Positions 22,339 through 33,800 of a stretch of DNA of 64,000 bases are shown piece by piece. Each line of letters begins with the position of its first letter. Position 1 is the first letter of the stretch. The stretch is from Deuterostichococcus epilithicus. Its lineage: Eukaryota; Chlorophyta; Trebouxiophyceae; Prasiolales; Stichococcaceae. The translations under genes and the position numbers were made by a program. The notes under the pieces are model-generated. The model had not been told where the DNA came from. It worked only from the letters and a program-made list of their open reading frames with translations, and ran no database searches. The stretch lies in contig JAVTLE010000004.1 of NCBI GenBank assembly GCA_033439295.1, positions 496,012 through 560,011 of the forward strand. The letters are read 5' to 3'.

Positions 22339-25072
22339 ATGTGCGCCATGGCAGCAGCGATGGCGGAACGGAGCTACCTGGCCGCCGTCAGCAATCCCGG
22401 AACAGAGTGCAGCATGACGACTGGCGCCCCGACGCCACATTTGCAGTCGCAGGTGGAGGCGCCAGAAGTGGACGTCTCCCAGCCCATCCTGGCGCAGGTG
22501 CGGCGCAATGAGCTGCCAAAGCTGGACACCTAGTTGGCAGTCAGCACGCTACCGAGTACAGAGTCAGCGGCCTCTTTCCGTCTGCCTCTCCAATCTGCAC
22601 ACACGAGCTTCGCCCTGCATCAACACCTCGACCGTGCAGCGCATCGCATGCATTGATTGGGTGGCGACCTCTCGATCTGCACAGCGCACACAGTACGGCC
22701 GATCGGCAGTGGCCATGGCTCCCTGAGACAGTGCCGTCCGCTGAGGCTGGCGGGGGACCCCAGCTGCACTGCGGTGCGGAGCCACGATGCTCGCTGGCGG
22801 CCGCCGCCTTGCCGCCTCCATTCCCTCCACATCTCCATGACGTCTCACGATGCCATGCAGAACCAGGCACTCTGCCCACGCAGGTGGGGCGGCTGGGGCC
22901 GCGCTATGAAGCCTGGGTGCACTCGCCCGTGGCCGGCGCCCCACGATTCTTCGCGTCGCCTGCCGCAGAGGCGCTGACCCGCACCACCTGGTGAGCATGT
23001 GCGGCTATTCCCTACAGGAGCCTTGTGTCCGACCTACAGGAGCCTTGTGTCCAACGAGTGCCACGCACGGCTTCTTGTTTGCCCTGCGTGGTGGTGACCC
23101 TCATCCAGTGGCTGCCCTCGACGCTGAGGCAGCAGGTAGTTGGTTCCATGTCAGCACCAGTCGTGCGCGGAAGGCACTTCCGCGCTGCCAAGGCTGGGAG
23201 GCGATGCGCACAGTCGTCTTGGGCACATTGCAAGCTACCAGGCTGTGCTGAAGTGCGATCCTGCCAGGAATGGGGCCTCCGCCAATGCTGCAACCAAGGC
23301 CCTGCAGCAGGGGCCGACACAAAAATCCTAAACCCTAAACTCTGCACCGCAGGTGGGTGGTGCCGCTCCTGTGGGGCCCCCTGGTGGCCGCCGGCCTCTG
23401 CGCAGTCTTCCGGGCGCCGGCGGCAGGCGNCGACGCCCGCGGCGCGGCGGCGGCCGCTGCGCAGGTCCTGGCGGGAGCGCTGCTGTGGCAGCTGGCAGAG
23501 TACAGCCTGCACCGATGGGTGGGTCGCTGGAGCTTCCGCGGAACACACTGGGAACACGCTGAAAGAGGATGTTCACTGGAGTTGGCCAGCCTGGATCCGT
23601 GTGAGTGGCCATCGGCGCAAAGCAATACATGGGGCGGCCGGCGATGCGTGCTGCAGAGCAGCGACAGCAGCGGCACTGATGGTGCCGCTAAATGTTTGCT
23701 GTGCGCGCTGCGCGGCTGCCGCAAAGGCTTTCGTGTGTCATCGAGATCACTCTTATTTGGCCCAGGAAAGCGGCGGCCACTTGCTGCTTGGCCCCATGTC
23801 AGTCACGGTTCGCGGGACTCAGGTTTCGGAATTTCTGCCTTACAGGTGTTTCACTCCGTCCCGGCGCGGCCCGCATTCATTGTCGCACACTTTGCGCTGC
23901 ACGGCTGCCACCACAAGTTTCCCGCCGACACCGGGCGCCTGGTGTTTCCGCCGCTCCCGGCGGCCACCATTGCCGCCGCAGTGTATGGCGCCCTGCGCTG
24001 CTTGCTGCCCAAGGTGCGGCTTTGCTTTCTATTAGGGTTCATCGGCAATGCATCAAAGCCGGGAGTTCCGCCCCGCTGCCGGCGGCTGTCGCAGCGAAGG
24101 CGGTGTACGGCACGCTGCCCTGCCTGCTGCACAAGGTCTGGCCGCAGGCGACAGACCTCAGCGGTGCATCAAAGTCGCATATATCGATGGAGAGGCACAG
24201 AGGTCGCAACATTGCCACCACACGTGGCGGCTTCACAGCGTGCATCCCGCGCTCGAGTGACGGCTCTGCAGCCCTGGGTGGACAGGCCGAAACGCACCGG
24301 CAGGGTTTTGCGATGCGGCACGCTGTTGGCGCAGGATCCGGCACTGCGTTACTGAACGAAGTCGTGCATTTCCAGTGGGCAATGATGCCCTCACGATCCA
24401 CCAGCACACTGTGCAGGCGTGCTCATAATGCGCACAATTCGAATTTGTCGTCTTCTGCAGGCCGCGGCGTTTGCGACATGCGTGGGCTTTGTGGGTGGCT
24501 ACGTGGCTTACGATTGCCTGCACTGCACGATGCACGCGCGGGGGGCGGCGGCGGGCCGCTGGCGCCTCTTTGCCCGGTCGCGACGCGCGCACATGAACCA
24601 CCATTACAGGTAGCAGTCAATGGAGTTCTTTTGCGAGCCTGCAGTGCCTGCGAGCCTGCAGTGCCTGCAGCTGCCGCGTCAACCCTCTTGGACTCTCGAC
24701 AAAAGGGCAGCTCACGGTCGTGGCCTGCAAACAGAAGCTCGTGGTGCATGCGTGCAGTAGTCCTTCGCGGCAGCCACTGCTCTTGCATCACTGTCAAGAT
24801 CGGGAAGAGCAGCATTTCTGCAGGATTTTGGTTGCATGCCGCGAACTTCAGGACGCAGCGATGTCACACGCTGATGCACATGCCTGCCTGTCTGTTCGTA
24901 TACGGGGCCGCTGAACATCTGTTTGGTGCCGTGCAGGAACCCCGATGCCAGCTTCGGCATCACCAGCGACCTGTTTGACGTAGTGTTTGCAACGCGGCCG
25001 CCATGCAGCAAGGCTCGCGGCGCCACAGCCGCCGCAGCCGCTGCGAGGCGGCGGCAGCTGCTGGCGAGATGA
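22339..25072 (+). CDS. Fatty acid 2-hydroxylase (sphingolipid FAH/Scs7-like, no cytochrome b5 domain)
   Basis: This is an ER membrane di-iron hydroxylase of the fatty acid hydroxylase superfamily that 2-hydroxylates very-long-chain acyl groups of ceramides. Exons: up to 22497 (VDVSQPILAQ), 22884-22990 (VGRLGPRYEAWVHSPV...FF), 23353-23518 (WVVPLLWGPLVAAGL membrane segment, AEYSLHRW), 23846-24013 (HFALHGCHHKFPAD, the central histidine cluster), 24461-24609 (GFVGGYVAYDCLHCTMH and HMNHHYR) and 24937-25072 (NPDASFGITSDLFDVVFAT, stop TGA). Phases join throughout. The N-terminus is short and lacks cytochrome b5, as in plant FAH. Start is uncertain: ATG 22339 or 22348. One ambiguous base (N at 23430) falls in the third exon. 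A ghost of exon 23846-24013 lies in the next intron. Confidence 0.88.
24048..24140 (+). repeat. Ghost copy of the 3' end of a fatty acid hydroxylase exon
   Basis: The real exon ends AVYGALRCLLPK at 24013 with a GT donor. The copy reads AVYGTLPCLLHK and ends at 24135, also followed by GT, a 122-bp step. The word GCATCAAAG recurs after both copies, so intron sequence was copied along with the exon. Confidence 0.8.
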
Positions 25073-26539
25073 CCAAGTAAGGGGGCAATCGGCTGGCTGG
25101 CTGGCTGGCTGGCTGGTGGCTGGCTGGCTGCGCCTGATGGGCAAGGGCGCATAGGCGGAACGGTTTTGCAAGGGAACTGATCCATGCAGTTGCCCTACTA
25201 GGGAGATAGTATGAGCAATGACCATACGAGGGACATAGTATGAGCAATTACCAAACTCAGACTGCTCCAAATTCTGCGGGATGGAGCGCTCAGCAGTGCG
25301 AGGCAGTGTGTGCTGCTCATATTTGTGCAGAGGATGGTTTTGAACCAAGAATAATTCAACGACGCCAATATCCAGCTGTAGCCACTTTCGTTCGTCCGCC
25401 GACGGCCATGAACCCCTAGGAAACAGTGTGCACGTCCTGCACGTGTCGGATTCACCTCCGTAGTAGGTCAAAGCTTGTGGAACCCATGTACATACGGATG
25501 CCATTCACGGGCCAAACCATCTGGCGTGCGAGCAGAGCGAGGACCAGTCCAGCCACTCAGGAGAGGAGACTGCCCCTCGTTGTGTTTTGTCATCACTGGA
25601 GCAGCAAACAACGCGACCAGCCACACATCACGGAGGCCAAGGGCTCGACAAACCTGTCGTGAGGCTGACTCGCTGGGTCGACCGAGAAGAAGCCTTTAAG
25701 AACACAATTCGAGGAGTCTCGTCTGTGGTGGAATATCCGGCGGCTTGTGTGAAGGCAACGGCAAGTCCCTGCGTCTCTGGCGGGTACTCTTCGATCAGCG
25801 GCTGCGAGAGCGAGCAGCACTACGTCAAGTCGCTCGAATTTACGCGGTGCGTGAGGGCTGGAAATTTCTTTTGCTCGTCTGCTCGGTGTTCTTGGGATTG
25901 GCATCCTCGCCGGAATGCAGCTACAAAGCCAAGTGCAAGTCAGTTAATAAACAATATACGGCGGCCGGAGATTTATATCGTTCGAGTTGACAGCTGATTT
26001 GGACTGACAACTATTACAACAAGGCAGTTTACCCCTGCGAGTGGTTGCAAATGAAAACCGACTCTGAAAAGGTTGTACCATTAGTTCTTCGAAGTGAGAT
26101 GATGGCACGCAATGCTCTGCACAAGACGTGCTGCACGTTTACACGCTTGTGCTCAGACCCTACCAATGCGACCCTGTCGATGCAAGCGGCGCGTGTACAC
26201 GCCGCCACAAGCCTTGAAAGGTGGTACTGTGAAGCGCACCACTCCCAAAAGCACCCAGATGATTGCCAGGCGTGGAGGCAAAACCCAAACATTTGTCGAT
26301 GCTGACGCCGCCCGCCGGCGAAGCGGGACAGCGCTATGGCGTGCCAATGGCGGCGCACGCAGAGTTGAGCCCAGAAAGCAAAACAAAGTCTCTGTTCGGT
26401 GGGCAATCAACGCAGGCGACGCAACCCTCCAGGGATGCTCAGTCGCCGCGGCGATGCGACCCCTCTCCGCAGTGGGAGCACAGATGTATGATGGCACACT
26501 ATCTCTCCGCTTGGGAGCACATTCGTCTGCCTGACAACC
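25073..26539. other. Intergenic 3' regions with small repeats
   Basis: This lies between convergent hydroxylase (+) and bZIP (-) genes. It contains a (GGCT)n run at about 25090-25130 and a 33-bp tandem repeat of ATAGTATGAGCAATnACC at about 25206-25252. Open frames have no recognised motif. Confidence 0.45.
25090..25130 (+). repeat. GGCT tetranucleotide microsatellite
   Basis: A run of GGCT units with one interruption (GGCTGGTGGCTGG) lies just downstream of the fatty acid hydroxylase stop codon. It is expected to be length-polymorphic. Confidence 0.85.
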
Positions 26540-29095
26540 TCAATGCATGAGGGCCATTGCCATGGCCTGCAGGCCCTGAACCTCATGCACCGCAGCAGCA
26601 GCGGCGGTGGTTGCGGGCGCCTGCCGTCCGAAGCGGCCTGGGTGCCGCGGCTGAGGCTGAGTTCGGTCCTGAATGCGGGCGCTGACCTGCTGCAGGTTCC
26701 CCAGCCTGACCGCTAGGCGCGGGTGTGACAACCGTCATGGCCACTGACTATGCAAGCCAGGCGGCAAGGAATCTCGGTCTGGAGGTTGCCCTGGCGATGC
26801 GGCTGAAATGCGGCTGAGGCAGGGCTTCCAGGGCTCCCACCACAGCAGGCTTGGCAGGCTCCCTCCAGGGGGATGGACCACGCGCTCAGTCCGCGGGCCT
26901 GCTGCTGGCGGGCTGGCAGAAGGCGCTGCCGCCAGGGCTGCCGAGCCGCGGGGCGCCGGCGCCGCCTCCGCCGGCGGCGCCGGACAGCGGGCTGGCTGCC
27001 CCGCGCCGCTTGGCAGTCGGCGCGTCTGCAGCGCCGCCGTCGGCCATGGGCACAGGCGAAAGTGCCCCATNGCCGGCTGCACCCCCCGACACCATTCCCG
27101 ATGCCGCCGCGGCCATGGCGGCCGGCGCCGGCGCCGCGGCCCTCCTCTGCCAGGCCCCCATTGCGTGCAGCGCGCATGGCTGTCGGCACCGCAAATGCAC
27201 CGCCACCCAGCCCCGCTGGTAGGCCCAGGCTGAGGCCCTGGGCCCCCAGGCCGGGCGAGCCGCCCCTGCCGCTTCCTCCACCGCCGCCTCCGCCGCCGCC
27301 GNNGTCAAGCCCCCGAAGGCCCTGCCCGAGGCCGGGGCCGCCACCCAGGCCCGCGGGCGGCGGCTGCCGCCCGAGGCCGGCGCCAAGGCGCATGCCAAGG
27401 CCACCGGCTGGGCTCTGCCGCTGGTGGCCGACAGCGGCGGCGCTGTAGAAGGTCGCCAGGGCGTCTGCGCCGGTGACCGGCGGCGCGGCNGGANCGNCGT
27501 CGCCGGCGCCGCCGCCGCCAACGCCGCCGAGCCGGGCGGCGGNTGCGCTGCCGCCTGGTTGATCGCCGCGCCGGCGGCGGTCTGCAGGCGCGCCAGCTCG
27601 CTGCGCAGCGCCTCGTTCAGGGTGTCCTGCGGGCGACGAGACCTTTACACAGCGTGACAAAGGCGGCAGCCCACAAGGAGGAAGGTCAGCGGACGGTCGG
27701 TGGGTAGGCTCGCGCAAAGGCGGCTGCAGGCGCATGGCTGTTGGTGCTCAGGTATGACATGCACCCTCTGCCCTGAGTGAAGGCAGATAGTGAATTGGAC
27801 CCCATACACTAGACCCTCTCCCGCATCCACACCTTGTACTGCGTCTCCTGCAGCAGCTGCGCCACCTGCACACGCAGCTCGTCATTCTGCTGCCCAAATC
27901 CTGCAAGCACATTGACAGAGCCTTCAGCTCGATGCATCATTCAGCTTGAGCCTTCGGCTTGATACATATTTCAGCTTGGAACACCTGGCACGATTGCCTG
28001 AACCAAACGTGATGAATCTGCTAGTGCCATCAGCATGCTCACCCCGCAGCGCATCTTCAGTCCGCAGGCACTGCATTCCGGACACTGCGCCAAGCGCAAA
28101 CAATTCCCACCTGCGTGCTGCGCCTTCAGGAACGCCAGCTGCGGCCCGAGCTGCGACACCTGGTCGCTGAGCCCCGCAATGTTGGACTCCAGGTCCGAGA
28201 TGTACTGCAGCTTGCGCAGCCGCGAGCGCTGCGCCGACTGCCGGTTGGCGATGATGCGGCGGGTCATCTTCTTGCCGGTGCCGCCGCCGTCCGCGCTGCC
28301 TGCGCGACAGGAAGCGTGGCATCCGTCGTCTGGGCCCTTTACGACAGACGCAGGGCTAGTTTCGAGGTACGCTGTCTGCCTCCCGGTGCATCTGTGCCGC
28401 CAGCGGCCGCCCAGTGGAGCTCGACCTGCCATCTGGGCGAAGGGTACCGCCGCCCTCATGGGCCTGAAGCGCCGCTTGTCACAGCTCGCGGCCTCTTGAG
28501 CACAGGAGGCTCCCTGTGCCCCAGCCCCTGCCCGTCAGGCGTTGTGGACCGGCGTCCGGACCCTTGAACAGTCTGCATGCCAAAGATGCTGCACATCGCC
28601 CAGCGACTGCCCACGCCCTCGCTGCGGTGCCGCGCTCGCGGCAGTGGGCGCGCATTGAATGCGGCGCCCTCGCAGCTTGCGCGGGCAGGTGACGAGGTGC
28701 ATGGCCCCAGCGTCTTACAGGTAGGAAACCATAAAAGCAGGAGGCCCACCAGCGGCGGCGCCGTCCTCCGCACCGAGGTCGCTGCCGCTGCCCCCGCTGG
28801 GAGACGCGTGCGTCGCCACCGCCACGGCCGCCCCTCGGCCGCGGCTGCCCCTGCCGACGCCCGCCGCCCCNGCCCCGCCGCCGCTGCCGAAGTTGCCCTC
28901 GTCGCCGCTGCTCGTTGCTGCCGCAGCGCGCATCCGCCCGCTGGGCGCACGGCTGCGGGCCGACTTGCGGGGCCGCGCCGCCGGCGTGTCGCCTGAGGTG
29001 TCGTCATCAGCCGAGCGCCGCGCGCCGCGCCCAGGGTGCGCCGCGCCGCCGCGCCCGTCGCCACTCAGTGCGGCAGGCGGCGAGTCGGAATCCAT
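26540..29095 (-). CDS. bZIP transcription factor resembling plant group E
   Basis: This is a nuclear DNA-binding bZIP protein. The start at 29095 opens an acidic/serine-rich N-terminus with basic KSARSRAPSGR. Its first exon ends near 28722 at a GTAAG donor. Exon about 28112-28303 holds the basic region NRQSAQRSRLRKLQYISDLE, with the invariant Asn and Arg (N-x7-R), and then a leucine zipper. Exon about 27835-27905 (QNDELRVQVAQLLQET) and the start of the next (near 27628, LNEALRSELARLQ) extend the coiled coil, as in group E AtbZIP34/61. A long glycine/proline/alanine-rich C-terminal region follows, ending at 26540. Several N bases (27071, 27302-27303, 27490-27497, 27543, 28871) fall in it and the reading frame appears to switch, so the C-terminal protein cannot be trusted. 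Confidence 0.8.
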
Positions 29096-30887
29096 CAGAG
29101 TCGCTGCCTGCAGCCTCGCACCTGCGGTGGGACCTGATTGTGAGTTGATGCTGTGGACCGTGCAGGCAGCCGACCAGCTGGCGCAGCCAGCGGAGGCGCC
29201 GGCGCTGCGAGCGGTTGTTGTGCACAATCGCAGACGACGCAGTTGACATTGCAATTCGCAGACAAGCAGATTTACTGTGCAGTCTGGGTGCTTTCAATCT
29301 TGAAGCATCGGGCAGGTCGAACACTGGATCTGTAGGCACTCTGAAGGCACTAGCAAAAGTTTGATCAGCCAAGCCACCCGTGCGTGGAGAGCACTCGAGC
29401 TGTCGTCGGATCACCTCGCTGGAGACAAGCTGGACGTGTGCCGTCTCAGCTGGCGGCCCCTCCCGCACCGGAAGGCCGCACCCAGCGGGCCAAAAGTACA
29501 CAGTTCATGCGCTGGCACTTGCCCCCGCGCACAAGGTCTCGCGCGGGAGTGTCCTTCGGCTCTCGTGCTGCTAGCACCGCTGGCAGCCGCGGTTATCGCT
29601 TGCCCTCACCGGTCCGACAACAGCGGCTGACAGGACGCCCGCAGCACGCGACAGCGCTCTACCGGAACCAGCTGGCTGAGGGCCGCAGCCGCGGGCAGAT
29701 GCGGTCTCAACGCCGGCAACTTCGTCCTGCGATGCAGATCATCTCGTGACATCTGACGGCCGGGCGCTGGCAAGGAAGCCGGACGGAAAGGTTCAAGCCT
29801 CCTTCCGACATGCGCCTCCGACTTCGGTGAGCGTACGCATGCAGAGGACGTCGTGCAGGCTGATAACAAAGGCTTGCGGCGTGGCACTTGGCGTGGGCTG
29901 ATCTATCTGCATGCATCAGGCAAGCTTGGCTGCCTCCGGCCAGCTGGCAATTTCGCACCGGACGGTAAGCCGGCGTGCACTGTGCAAATGGGCTGCAACA
30001 CCGTCTTCAACATCTTTCTGAGGCTCGTACCTCACCCATGCACAGTATTGAGGATGTGAGCAGACCTGGCGATCACATAGCGAGAGTCGAAGTGGCCCTG
30101 ATCACGTTCTGCCTTCTATCGACACCATCCGTTGCCGGAGCCCAGTTCCAGCCTTGCAGCGAGCCTTCCTGACGTCAAATAATGGAGCTGGCCACGCCAG
30201 CGCAACCTCACAGTTGTGTACCCCTGTCTAAACTCTGGTCCCTCTTCGGCCCCAGAACCGTTGTGATCATAGGGCAACCAATTGTACTGAAACTTAGGGC
30301 TTGTCTTGTCCCCGGTCGGGCCCCACTTGGAGCGCGGGCGACAAAAGGGCTCAAGTGCAGCGGCAACCGACAACTACCTATACCATCACTTGAAACTTCT
30401 ACACAGCTCAGCTGTCCTGTCAGACGGACGCTGCCGGCATTGCTGCCCTTGCGAGGCAGTCAGTCTCAGCCTCAGTGCACAGCAGCTACTGCATCCGAGC
30501 GAAGCCTGCTCTCTCAGGTGCAGTCTTGATCGAAAGCCGTGGGTTTCCGATGCCTGATCGGTTCACACATGCCTGCACAAACCTCACGGCAACCCAATTT
30601 TCCAGATGCGATCTCATCTTCTTCCTTGCCATACAGGCGCGGGTCGGCGAGCACGCTCACGGCGGCATCCAATCGCGGTCCGCACGAACCGCCCGCCTCG
30701 AGCTACTCACTGCCACTGGTCGGCGGGCCAGTCCTGAGAAAGACCCGTGGCTGCCGAACGAGTTGTGGTGGCCAGCAGGCCGCGAGACTATCTGCAGACG
30801 CGCCTGGCAACTGAGGCGCGCGCAGCAAGTAAATCCATCGCGGCATGCCGGGCTGAGGGGGGCACTGCCCCGGAGCGCAGGCCTGCC
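29096..30887. other. Divergent intergenic region between bZIP (-) and IPUT1-like (+) genes
   Basis: About 1.8 kb without a recognisable gene. It must hold both promoters. Short open frames lack motifs. Confidence 0.4.
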
Positions 30888-33800
30888 ATGCGCACCGCCC
30901 CATGCCACCGGCGGCGCGCCAAGCGCCGCGAGGCCCCCGGCCTGCAGCGGGCGGGCCTCCTGCTGGCGCTTGCGCTGTTGGCGTCGCAGTGCTGCTGGAC
31001 GGCAGCTCAGCTGCAGCAGCCGCAAGCCACGGCGCCAGAACACCCAGGGGCGGGAGCGGCAGCTGCGGCGGTGGCAGCCGCGCAGCATGCGACGCAACAT
31101 CAGAGCGGCGCCGGCGATGCGGGCATCGGCAGCCGCAGCGGTGACGGTCGGTCGGCCCAGCACGGCGTGGCCGGCGCCGGCGCCCAACAACATGCCAGCC
31201 CGCTCGCGGCGGCCGGCAGCTCGCTCGCGCGGCGCTTCGGCGCGGTCTTGGACGGATTCGATAGCCTCGGCGAAGCCGTTGAGGCGGCGGCGTCGGCCAC
31301 CGGCATTGTGCAAGGCCCTTCGCCCGGTGGCCTCGCCGGCGTGACGGCCTCTCAGGCCCTGCCGCAGGCTGAGCAGCGGCGCCTGCAGCAGCAGCTGCGG
31401 CAACGGCAGCAGCAGCAAGCGCAGCAGCAGGAACAGCAGCAGCAGACGCGGCAGCTGGAGGAGCAGAGGCGGCAGCAGCAGGCAGGGATCGACGGCTTCG
31501 ACGATGTCAGTGACGGCAGCGACGGCACCGCCGGCGGCGGCAATGCCGGCCGTGCAGCGCAGGCGTTGGGCGGCAGGAGCGGCGAAAGCGGGAAGCAGGC
31601 GTACGTCACGCTGCTGTACGGCGAGCCCTTCATGCTGGGCGTGCGGGTGCTGGGGCAGAGCCTGCGCGAGACGGGGACCACCAGGTGGGTCTCGTGACTT
31701 TCTAAATTCTCCTGAGCTTACCGACCTACCCTCTGAACCTACCGTATTGAGTCTGCGTCAAGACAGGCTCTGTTGTGGGCTGGGGCAGAGCCTGCACGAG
31801 ACCGGGGCCATCAGGTTGGCAGTTGCGTGCTGAGGTCACGAGCCTACCTACAATGCCTTGCAATGCAGAAAAGTCCGTGCACTGGCCAGCCGTCATGCCG
31901 GGGCGGGGCCTGCGAGGTGGGGGACCGCCATTTGGGTGTTCATCCACACGTGGCTTGCTGAAAGGTCCCAGCGGCCTGTTCCGTCACCGGGAGGCCGGCC
32001 GTTACCAGGAGGCTCTTCTCGGTGCAGGGACCTTGTGGTGCTGCTGGCGGGGCCGCTGAGCAGCGAGTCCGAGGACACGCTCGTGAACGAGGGGTGGGAG
32101 GTGCGGCACGTGGACGCAATCCGCAACCCGGGCATGTGGCGCGCTGGCGCCGGCGCCGGCGCCGGCGGCGGCGCCGCCGCCTTCCCGCCGCGCTTTTGGG
32201 CGGTGTACACCAAGCTCGCCATCTTCAACCTGACCGAGTACAGCCGAGGCGAGTGGGGAGGGGGCCCGGCACCGACTGAGGGACAGTGCTCTTGGCGCAG
32301 CGGTGCATGCAGGGGGACGAGCCAACATGGGGGCGGACCACACGGGCGTCGGACTGTCTGCCGCCCACGCGCCTGGACATGGGGTGCAGCACAGGCATGT
32401 TCCGTGGTGCTCAAGCGGTTTGCTGCACGCCTGCCGCGCAGTCGCGTCCCCTGGCTGCAGATCCCATCATGACAGCTCGACATGGACGATGGGCACGGCT
32501 CCAAACCACAGTTGCAAACCCCAAGCTGGTCCAGAAGTATGGGCCAGCAGACTCCTCATGCTTCCTGGCGCGCAGTGGTGTTCCTGGACGCGGACACCAT
32601 CGTGACGCGCAACATGGACGAGGCCTTCGGCTGCCCGGGCTTTTGCGCCGCGATGCGCCACTCGGAGCGCCTCAACAGCGGCGTGCTGGTGGTGGAGCCA
32701 TCAACGGCCACCTTCCGCGACATGCTGGGCAAGATCGCGCAGCTCCCGTCCTACACCGGGTGGGTCGTCTTGTGCACTCCCCCAAGGTATTACCGGGGGC
32801 TCAGGGCACACGCAGGCAGGTGGCTGGCACAGACAGGCATTGCTGGAGCCAATCACGACATGCTGAGCAATGCTGTTGGAGCTGCCGTCCTGCACCGAGG
32901 GACGGCTGGGTTTGTAGGCCCTGTGACCAACCACATCCCACGCTGAACACTGCTGTCATGCTGTCGACCAGCCCGTTTGCGATGCCACCCGGTGGCGCAG
33001 ACGAGCCTGGTGGCCCTGCGCTGTGGCGTCCCCCGGCAGTGAGCCGCCCTTTCACACTCCACGCCTGCTGAGCCACGCCCCTGACCAGCGCCTCCTGAAC
33101 CCTGAGACACCCTAAACCCTGCGCAGCGGCGACCAAGGCTTCCTGAACTCGTACTTCTACGGGTTCGCGGGCTCGCCCATGTTCGACCCGCGGCGGGACT
33201 ACGCCGGCAGCGGCTTCTCCGTGATGCGGCTGCCGACGACCTACAACGCCGACCTGGGACTGTACATCATCAACGGCAACCGGTGGTCGCTGCCCGCCGA
33301 TGAGATCAGGTTGGTGCTCCTTAGACCATTGGATTACAGACTGCAACGTCCCCGCGATTTCCCTTGCAGCAGATTCGTTGCTCGGTCAGGGCGGCAACCT
33401 CGGCGGCAGCTACGCCAGCCGGTCGCTCTGCCAGGGAGCACCCGGAAAGTTCCATGGGCCTCTGCCTGTACGGGGAGCTCCCGATTGGGCCTGCTCACGG
33501 TATGAACAGGAAGCCAACTCTGAAAGTTGCATCGGTACCTTTCCTGTTCATGCAGGGTGATGCACTTCATGCTGGGCACCGGCGCCGTGGCACTGGCTCG
33601 CCACCTGAGTGATATGATTGGCGTGCATGCCGCTGTTGCAAGAGTCACAATCTTGTGCCGCGTTCCCGCGCAGGGTGATGCACTTCACGCTGGGCATCGG
33701 CAAGCCGTGGCACTGGTTCGCCACCTGGCTGGTGGTCGACCTGATGCCGCTGTGGGCGGACCTGCGGGAGCGGCTGCCCCCGACGCCGCGGGGGCTGCGC

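Noticed and set aside
26713-27735. 340-aa glycine-rich minus-strand open frame as a separate gene
   Set aside because: It overlaps the C-terminal exon of the bZIP gene and crosses several N bases; better treated as part of that gene with an unreliable frame.
31380-31480. CAG-rich stretch as a microsatellite outside coding sequence
   Set aside because: It is in frame inside the IPUT1-like first exon and encodes a glutamine-rich linker.
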